Below, one piece after another: positions 26,301 to 35,733 of a stretch of DNA of 64,000 nt (position 1 is its first letter; each line of letters starts with the position of its first letter). The DNA lies in NCBI GenBank assembly GCA_940671915.1, contig CALNVZ010003426.1, forward strand, positions 38,765,845 to 38,829,844, written 5' to 3'. The notes below the pieces were generated by a model. The model saw nothing but the letters and a program-made list of their open reading frames with translations, did no database searches and was not told the DNA's origin. Position numbers and translations under genes: made by a program. This DNA comes from Paracentrotus lividus. Lineage: Eukaryota; Echinodermata; Echinoidea; Camarodonta; Echinidae.

Positions 26301-29300
26301 TCTAATGACCACTTGGTCTGATTGCCAATTTGTCTAATAACAGCAAAATGGTTTTATTGCCTTTTCGACTAAGTCCCAAATGAATGTTTGGTCTATTAAG
26401 AGTTTGTTACTGTAGTAATTGTCCAAGTAGTGTTCCACCAAGTGGACATTAGACGAAATGGATATTAGACCAAATGGAAATTAGACAAAATGATAAATAA
26501 GTGGTTAAACAAAATGGAAAATACACAAACTGGTTTTTAGATGAAGTGGAATTAGACCATGTGGGATGAGACCAAATGAGTAGTAGTCAAAGTGGGTTTA
26601 GACCAAATGGCAATTTACCTATCCCACTATCACAATCTTTCTCTATCTCTCTCTGTTCTCCCCTTTTCTCATTTCATCCACTGTCCTATTCCCCTCCCTC
26701 TGAATTAAATAGAAACACAAAATTTTGCTATCAATTTTGTAAGGCCAGTGCTTGTTTATTTTCAACTTCCAATTCTATTTCTGCAGTCTGCTGTAGAAGT
26801 TGCTAAATGGGAAGAAAGTAAGAGATGGGAGAAGAAGGTCGAATCACTGAAAGCAAAGCTCAGAGAGAGAGACAAAGAGATTGAACAACTACAGAAAAAC
26901 AACAAGATGATGAAGGAGGCCCTCAATAGGTGAGTCTGAAATATGGAGTTCTAAGACAAAATTGTAACCTGGGGTAAGTGTTACACATGACTTAAAGTCA
27001 CTCTTAACTACTAAGCACATCCTGTACTTAACACGTAGTTCCATTTGAATACTTCTCAATGGTGCGCAACCCCTGAACATAATCTAATGAGGTGAGGGAA
27101 AAAATGATAGGAAAGAGAAAAGAAAGGGGGAAAAAAAAAGGAAGGAGGGTGAAGTTGAAAATTTGAAAAAAAAAAAAAATCCTTTTGAAACAAAAAGACC
27201 ACTTTAGCGGGGCTGCCCCTGTTAGAGACAATCGAATATTCCCAAAAGCCAATTTCCATGCGCACTAAGATTTTTTAAATTAGGTTTCACGGTCTAAAAC
27301 TTGTCCGAGTCTTCCACCGAAACTGGCGCAACTACAAATTATGTATTACAGTCCCTTTATTCTGTAGTTCAATAATGCATACCTGTTTCAAGCTTATGAA
27401 TAAAACTTGTACATTGTATTTTTCAAGAAATGTGCAAATAATTCAGGGTTCAAAGGATTAAAGAAAGGAATATTGCACTCCTTTTAATGGTTTTTGGTTT
27501 TTCATCACCAGGAATGAGAGACTGAAAACAAGCAGTAGAGGAGAGACCTCAAAGAGACCTACATCAGATGAGCCCTCATCAGCTATCTTAGCAGATATGG
27601 AAGAACTTAGAAGGAAGAATCATAGATTAGAAGAAGAGGTAGATCATTGCTGATTATTTGTGTAAATTAATGAATAAAGAAATTAAAGTTAGCTAATAGA
27701 TGAACCGTCATCAGCTATCGTAGCAGATGTGGAAGATCTTAGAAGGAAAAATCATAGTGTAGAAAAAGAGGTAAAATATAGTTAACTGTGTGTGTTTTAA
27801 TGAAGGAATGAATAAATATAGAAAAGAAGAAAGATGGAAGAGCCGAGAAGGAAGACCATTGGTTACAAGAAGAGGTATAAATCCATTATGTGCATGATTG
27901 AATAAATGAATAAAATGAAAGACAGAATGACAAGATGGATAGATCGTAGATTGTAGAACTAAAAAGCATTGACTGGATTTTTACATGATTGAATGAATGA
28001 ATAAAGAAAGGAAAGAATGGAAAGATATATAGAACTAGAAGATCTAAGAACAAAGAATTGTCAGTCAAAAGAAGAGGTACAATAATATTTTCTTGTTTGT
28101 GTGCATGACTGAATGAATGAATAAATGAAAGAAAAGATTACGAATCGATGTAAGATCTTAGAATGAAGAACCGTCGGTTAGAAGAAGAAGTATATCATTG
28201 TTGATTACTTGTGATTGAATGAATGAATAAATGAAGGAAAGTAATTAAAAGATATATAGACTGTATATCTTAAATTGAAAAACTTTCTATGAGAAGAATA
28301 GACACATGTAATCTATTTTTTTATTGTGTGCATGTGTGCATGATTCTGTGACTAAATAAATGAATTAAATGATTGGTAGCTGGAAGATCAAAGAAGAGAG
28401 CACAATTGTTTAACTAGAAGAAGACTTAACCCTACTTGGTTGTGTGCATGATTGAATTAATGGATATAGGAAGGGAAGAATGAAAAGATAGATAGATGGA
28501 TTGATGGATTGCACTGGCTATCATTTGAACCATAAAAGATGGATGAAAGATTTAAAAATGAGGAACCATTCGTAAGAAGAGGAGATGAAGTCCGTGAGAA
28601 TGAAAGAACAAAAAATACAGGAATCAATACACATGTCTGTTGTTTTAATGAATACATTTATGATTAAAGAATACTTTTGAACATTAAGTTAAATTTCGTT
28701 CATTCTCAAATCTTCCTGATAGATCTCATCCCTCCAGCGTCAGCAGGCCCTGGGCCATGGTTCAGTAGTCCAGGACCTGCAGCAAAAGAACCAGTTCCTG
28801 AATGAGAAGATGGAGAACCTACAGAGAAGACTTGATGTTTCTGAAAGAGAGAGAATCACTGCTACAGTAAGATAAATCAATTATACCACAGGTTCTACTG
28901 TCTTTTTAAACATTCCAAATTTTATTTTCCGAAACAAATGTGTAAACAGAAATTCTTTTTTCCCATTTGGGCATGGGCCAGCAGCCACGACCAGCGCCAG
29001 ATCGATGTTGGTTTGCCCCTTTCTTGTTTGAAAGCCAAACAGGGTAGCACCAACTCCCATTTTTTGGTATGATGTGGCCAGGATCAAACCCACGACCTCC
29101 TGACTATGAGGCGGAAGCTCTATTCACTGAGCCAACACATCGGTCCATTGATGTTCAAAGAATTAATAAGCAATATACGGAAAAGACAATGAGTATGGGG
29201 ATGATAAACATTGAAATCATGGAAACTGAAGAGGTTTTATTGAATTGAATTCAAAGTACAGATATAGAATTATAGGAATCTCATGATAGAATAATATCAC

Positions 29301-32172
29301 AAAATGAAGGACATTGATATTTATAAAAAAAAGTGAGAGAACAAAACATAAAATGTTCAGAAACACAAGCCTCTTCAAAAATTTTCTTCAAGTTGAAGAA
29401 CATTTGACATTAAAAAAGAGAAAAGAATGAAAGTAAGATATCAAAATATCATAAAAAGTTCAGAAAAACAAAAGTCTCATCCGCCTTTTTCTTCAGGATG
29501 AAGTGAGAACATCAGCCAGTGCTCCAGGGTTGAGATCGGCTGAGAGGGAGACAGAGCTCCAGCGACAGCTCCTTGAAGTCTCCCAGGAGAACCTGGAGCT
29601 CAGGTTTGAGGCAGAGCAGGCCAAGAGAGATGTCCCTCGTCTCAAGCAGAGGGTGGAGGACCTGGAGAAATACAATGAGGCTCTGAAGACGGATTTGGAG
29701 AGAGAGAGAAAGAAGAGCAGAGCGGCAGCGAGTAAGCTGGCTAGTACATCCAGCAGTGGGACAACAAAGAAGGTAAGAGAGAAGAAGAGATTGGGAGAGA
29801 GAAAGAGAGAGCGAGAGATTGAGAAGGCTTCTGCAGACGGACCTGAAGAGAGAGAGAGAGAGAAAGAAAGAGAGAAAGAAGAGTAGGGCACCAGTGAGTG
29901 TTGACTTGTTCATCTGGCAGTGGGACTACGAAGAAAGTAAGAGAAAGAAGAAGAAGAGAGAAGAGAAAGCGAGAGGGAAAGGTGGAGGGCCTGGATACAG
30001 ACCTGGAGAAAGATAGAAAAAAAGAAGAGTAGGGCAGCAGCGAGTAAGCTGGCTAGTACATCGAGCGATGGGACAACAAAGAGGGTAAGAAAGAGAGAGA
30101 TAGAGAGGAGAGATAGAGAGAGGGAAGGGTGGAAGACCTGAAGAAGTATAATAAGGTTCTAAATATATCGATTTGGAGAGAGAGAGAGAGAGTTATAGAG
30201 AGAAAGATAGAGTAATGGGACATTCAAGAAGGTACATGGAATACCCAAAATATACCTCAATTTGTTGATATTAAAGAACATACTCTAAAGATTCTCACAG
30301 TGTGCAACAACAAAAAGTTTCCTGATATAAAAGATGCTTGAACAGAATAACAATTTAAAAAATGTTTGATAATGCTTGATACTGACAATCTTCTGAGAAA
30401 TCTCAGTATAAGTTGTAATTAACACCACTAGGTCTTATATTTTGATATTCTCTTTTGTTTTAAGTGCATACATTGTACATTACACCTCTGATAAATGCTG
30501 CAGAATAATCAAATTCTGTAATGTTATTATCATCTAGGGTACCAGTGGGAAGTCGATTCCAGAGCTGGAGAGGACCATAGGTCTTATGAAGAAGGTTGTT
30601 GAGAGAGTTCAACAGGAGAATGAACAGCTTAAGAAAGCACCTGGTGTCACCACACAGACAGAGATACATGCCCTGAAGGATCAGAATAAAGAATTGAAGG
30701 TAATGACAATGACGATGATGATGGTGATGATGATGATGATGATGATGACTATGATGATGATGATGATGGTGGATGGTGATTGGGATGATGATGATGATGA
30801 TGATGATGATGACAATGATGATGATGATGATGATGATGATGATGGTGATGATAGTCATGATGGTGATGATGATTGTGATGAGTTTTTTCATTCAAACATG
30901 TAACAAGAACCTTGCTAATTTTTTCTTTGTCATGTCATCCTTTAGGAGGAGCTTGCGAAGATGAAGCACCAGATCGGAGGTCAGCTATCGACCCGATATG
31001 AGAGCACACAGAAGGGTGTGGCTAAAGCTATGGCTGAGAATGAGAGACTCAGGCAACAGCTACAGAGGGAGGTAGACTCGGGTCAGAGGTTACGGGTCAA
31101 TCTTGCTGAGAGCACCACGGATAAGAATAGATTGCAGAGACAGCTTGATGGGGTTAGTTGGATCTTTTAGTGTATTCTTTGTTAGCAACTGTTTGTTATT
31201 TCAGTGTATGAGAGAATCAATTAATCAAACGCAATGTATCAACTCTTGATCCAGATGAATGAATGTACATGTGTGGAGATAAGGAATGATAAAAAAAAAA
31301 TAAATAAAAAATGTGAAATATCTGAGATTTTTTTAAAATTAAAGTTAAATACGAGAGACAATAGATTTCTGCATTTATGTACAGTAGAAGCGGATTAAAG
31401 TAATTTAAATGATGATACATGTACGACCACGGTCAGTGGGAGCTGTAGTGGGTGAATGCTAGTTACACAGCCTCTTAGGCAAACTTGTCACTTCAAAGAA
31501 AAAGAGTGAGATATTATTACTGCAAAACCAGAATTTTTGTTTGCATGAATTTGGCGAGGAGGTAATATCCGCAAAAGTAAAATGCCCACAAAAGTTTATG
31601 TCTACACTATACATTGAATGCCATTACTATTCTGCCCAAGTACATGTACAATGTTCTTAGTGGTTGGCAATTCTTGAAAAATTCATGCTGCGAAAAAGGC
31701 TGTTTTTTGTTTTACGGCATTCTTTAGCTGCATTGTATTGCTCTTAATCATGAAGATGTTCAGAAATCAATCTTAAATTAAAGATAATCTTACCAATATA
31801 TGGTAATTAATTTTCTAAGAATTTTAACTGTTAATCCTTCAGATCCAAGAGAAGCTAGCCATAGAGCAAGCTAGAGGACCAAAGCTAGAAGGGACAGACA
31901 GTAAGAGCTGGAAATCTATCGTTGTGACCAGGATGTATGAAGATAAGATGAGGGGTATGGAGAAAGACCTGGAAAAAAAGGTAGGGATAGTGGCAGTAAT
32001 GTTGATGATGGTGATGATGATGATGATAATGATGACAATGGTGATAGTGATGATGATGATGATGATGATGATGATCAAGATGATGATGGTGATAATGATT
32101 ATGATGGCGATGAATGTGATAATAACAATGATGATAATGATGTTAATGATGTTGATGATGATAGTGATGAAG

Positions 32173-32246
<74 letters not shown>

Positions 32247-35200
32247 TTGATGTTGATGTTGATGATGGTGATGGTGATGATGATGATGATAATGATGATG
32301 ATGATGATGGTGATGATGATGGTAGAAGGGGCAGAGGTGAGGATGATGGAAGTGATAAAAGAATAGAAATTAACCCGTTGACGACGAAATTGTTTGGCCC
32401 GGCGTCATTACCCTGAGACGAGATTTAAAAAGAGACGACCCTGTCCGCGCGTGCGGGCTCTGGTTAAATTGCCCATGCGTAGCCTGGTCCCACGCTGGTA
32501 ATGGACCTTAGAAGTGAAGCTTGATTTTTTTAAATATACATTTTTTTCTATAATGTTTTTGTTTTTCTCAGTTCTCAATTGCCCCTTATCACTACATGAT
32601 TGAATATACTACATTCCCATGTCAAGCTAGATATAACTACATAGAAAAGATACTAATATTGTGGACAATTCCTCCTGTTTGTAAACTGAGTATCTTGTCT
32701 TGGCCTGAACAAAAATGTTTTACACCGTAATGAGTCTGGAACAAGGTGAACGAAGGGTTGCTTTTTAGTGTTATCCCTATTGAATTTTCTTATACCATGG
32801 CCTAAGATGAACCTATGTGTTTTAGTTACAAAGGAAACAAAAATTAATTCCAGTCCTTTGGTTGCCGACTTGATTCGTGAACACACTCTCTTTACTCTTT
32901 TCTTTTCACTTCTTACAAACTTTAAACTATGCCTTATATCCTCTTCTTTTGAGGTACTAATTGGGGGATAGATATTGTTAGCCATTCAGGTTAGATATCC
33001 ACCCGTTCTCTAATTTTAAAGAATAGTTTTCTTTTCAGCTAAGCCACTGGAAGCGCTGGCTAATTATAGCCATCGATCGATACTTCTTTTATATCTCCAG
33101 ATACATCCGGGTTTTTGTGTGTGCGCGCCCGTGTTAGAAAATCGCTCACACCTTATGCTGTTCCATTGAATTGTCATGGGCTAACAATAAAAGTATTACA
33201 AAGGAGGATCAGCGAAACCGAAAATGCTAAAAATCGCTGATGGTGGCTTATATACACTGGTTGACGCAATTCTTCCTGGATGCATGAGAAATATATCTAT
33301 TCAAAAAGCTTATTTATTAAATATATCAAATAGTTCTGATATGTTTTTCACTAGAACATATCGCTCATTTCATAAATTAACTTCTGCGTACAGCAAAAAT
33401 TCAACAAAAGTAGTACAAAAGGTGAATTTTTGGGGGTATTTGGTGATAAAGATGTGGTCATTAGGGAACAGAGTATACCCGGTTCCCGTCCATGAGTGTG
33501 TTAGACGGGACCCGGGTAAACCCGGTTCCCGCTCTCAACGGGTTAAGGGCTGGTAGTATGTGACCAGAATGTACTAAGACAAAATGAGAGGTATGGAGAA
33601 AGACCTAGTAGCTGTGAGGATGATTTTGTTGGTGGTGGTCGAGATGATGATGGTTGTGATGGTGGTAATATTGATGACTTTAAGAGTGCGGATGATGTGG
33701 ATGCAAGATTAACAAAAAAAAGAAAAAAGAAAAGAATAAAAATAGAATCCAACAGAGAAAAAGAGAAAGTACTATCCAGATATCGGGCCATGACAACACC
33801 TCTTTTAGGCTGTTATAGGCTGTGGGGCTTCAAGAGTTTTGGGCTTTGATCTCAGCCCTGGAGTTTATGTATCCTATGTCTTATTTCTTTTTTTCTGTCC
33901 ATCAGAATGGTGTCATTACAGACATGAAGCAGCTGCTCAAAGACTCTGCCCATCGAGAGCAGATGATGTTGAAAGAGAAAGGAGAGCTGAAGGAGAAGAT
34001 CAACATCCTAGAGAGGTTTCCAATGGATGCTGGTGGAATGGAAGGAGATGTATTTCAGCAGCTGCAGCAGACAAGGTAGGCTTGTTTGGTTTATACAGTG
34101 TGTATCAAAATAAAATCGTAACACGCGAGCCGGGTTCCCATTGGTCGCAAATTTGGTCTCAAAAGATGCGCAAGAATTCAAAGAAAAAACTCATGAAACA
34201 CAGCGGCCATAGCTTAACACTTCAAAAATTTATTGCGAAAAATGTCGAGGGGGTGAGGCTAAACAGATAGGTGCAGGTCCCAACATGACGGGATAAGCGA
34301 AGTTGGACTGCACTTGTAGAAATGATTTACATCCAAATTTAGCCTATAACAATTAGACTGCGACAAGAGCCTTGCAAGCCTCTATTATAAAAAGATATTG
34401 TGATAATCACAATTTTCAATGTTTTATCACTCTTCATTGAGGACCATCCTTCTTTTATTTTCCTCTTTATTTAGATTGACTAATCACAGACTTGAAAACG
34501 AGAAGGCGGAGCTACTCAATGAACTAAAACTATTCCGTCTGAAGGGTGCGCCCCACAGTGAATCAACAGCCATGCCGGTAAGTTTGGTTGACTTTACGTA
34601 GTTCTTACAGCAATGTTCGACATTTCAGGAGTGTGACAATTGAATGATGAAAATGCCATGGTATGGGAATTACCTTTACTTGTTTGAGAAGTGATTTCAG
34701 TAAAAAAAAACAAACTTTAAATGAATAATAGTATTATTATTACTTATGATAGTTATGATTATTATTATTATTACTTCAGGATGATAAGTTTGGATGAAAT
34801 GTGGAGAGGCTTCATAACTCTGTCATAGAGGAGAATGTTAGGATCTGCATGGAACTACAGACCAATTATCATTATTAATATTACTATTGAAATTCACATT
34901 ATTATTATTGTTATTAGTATTATTACTACTGAACTATTATTATCATTATTATTATTATTATTATTGTTGTTTCAGGATGATGAGTTGGTGGAGAGGCTTC
35001 ATAACTATAATGCTGTCATGGAGGAGAATGTTAGGATCCGTATGGAGCTACAGACCATTGACCTGGACAAGGAGCGCTTACGCAAGGAGAATGATAAGGT
35101 GAATAGGAGTAAATGTTCTCTCGAGCAGATAGATGACAGAAGAGAGAGACAGAGAGATATACAGAGAGAGGGAGGGAGGGAGAGTGAGGGGATAGAAAGT

Positions 35201-35682
35201 GATAGCATGAAATGAATAAGAATAAAAGACATAGAGATATAGCAAATAGAAGTGAGATCAAAAAATGAAAAGGAGAGAAAAACAAATGTTATCTTGGCAG
35301 TTTAGCAAAAGGTAATGCCATTGTTCAACTAGATGGGCTGCTTTGCAGGATTCTCTACTAGATGTTCCAATTCCTCTCTATTTACTGGAATAAAAGGATG
35401 GGGAGAAGTATATCAATACCAGTATATAATCACACAAAGTGGGCTTCCTGTAGCGGAATGAGGCCATACCTTTTGATAAGTTGCCTAAAGGAGACATTCA
35501 TTCATTTAAAAAAAATAAAAAAATATTGGATTAAGAAAATGGATAAGAGAGAAAAACAATGTTAGAGCAAAAAGAAAACAGGAGATAGAGCCAAAGTGGG
35601 ATCAAGATATAAAAAGGAGAGGAATAAACAATTTTAACTAAAGCAGATGGTGAAGAGAGAGAAAGATTAGATAGAAAGTAAG

Positions 35683-35733
<51 letters not shown>

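Noticed and set aside
27639..28660. CRISPR-like spaced repeat
   Set aside because: Repeats are exon-derived and decaying, spacers are themselves similar, and the context is a eukaryotic intron.
29493..29913. Minus-strand frames over exon 30
   Set aside because: Shadows of the coding exon and its GAGA-rich copies.
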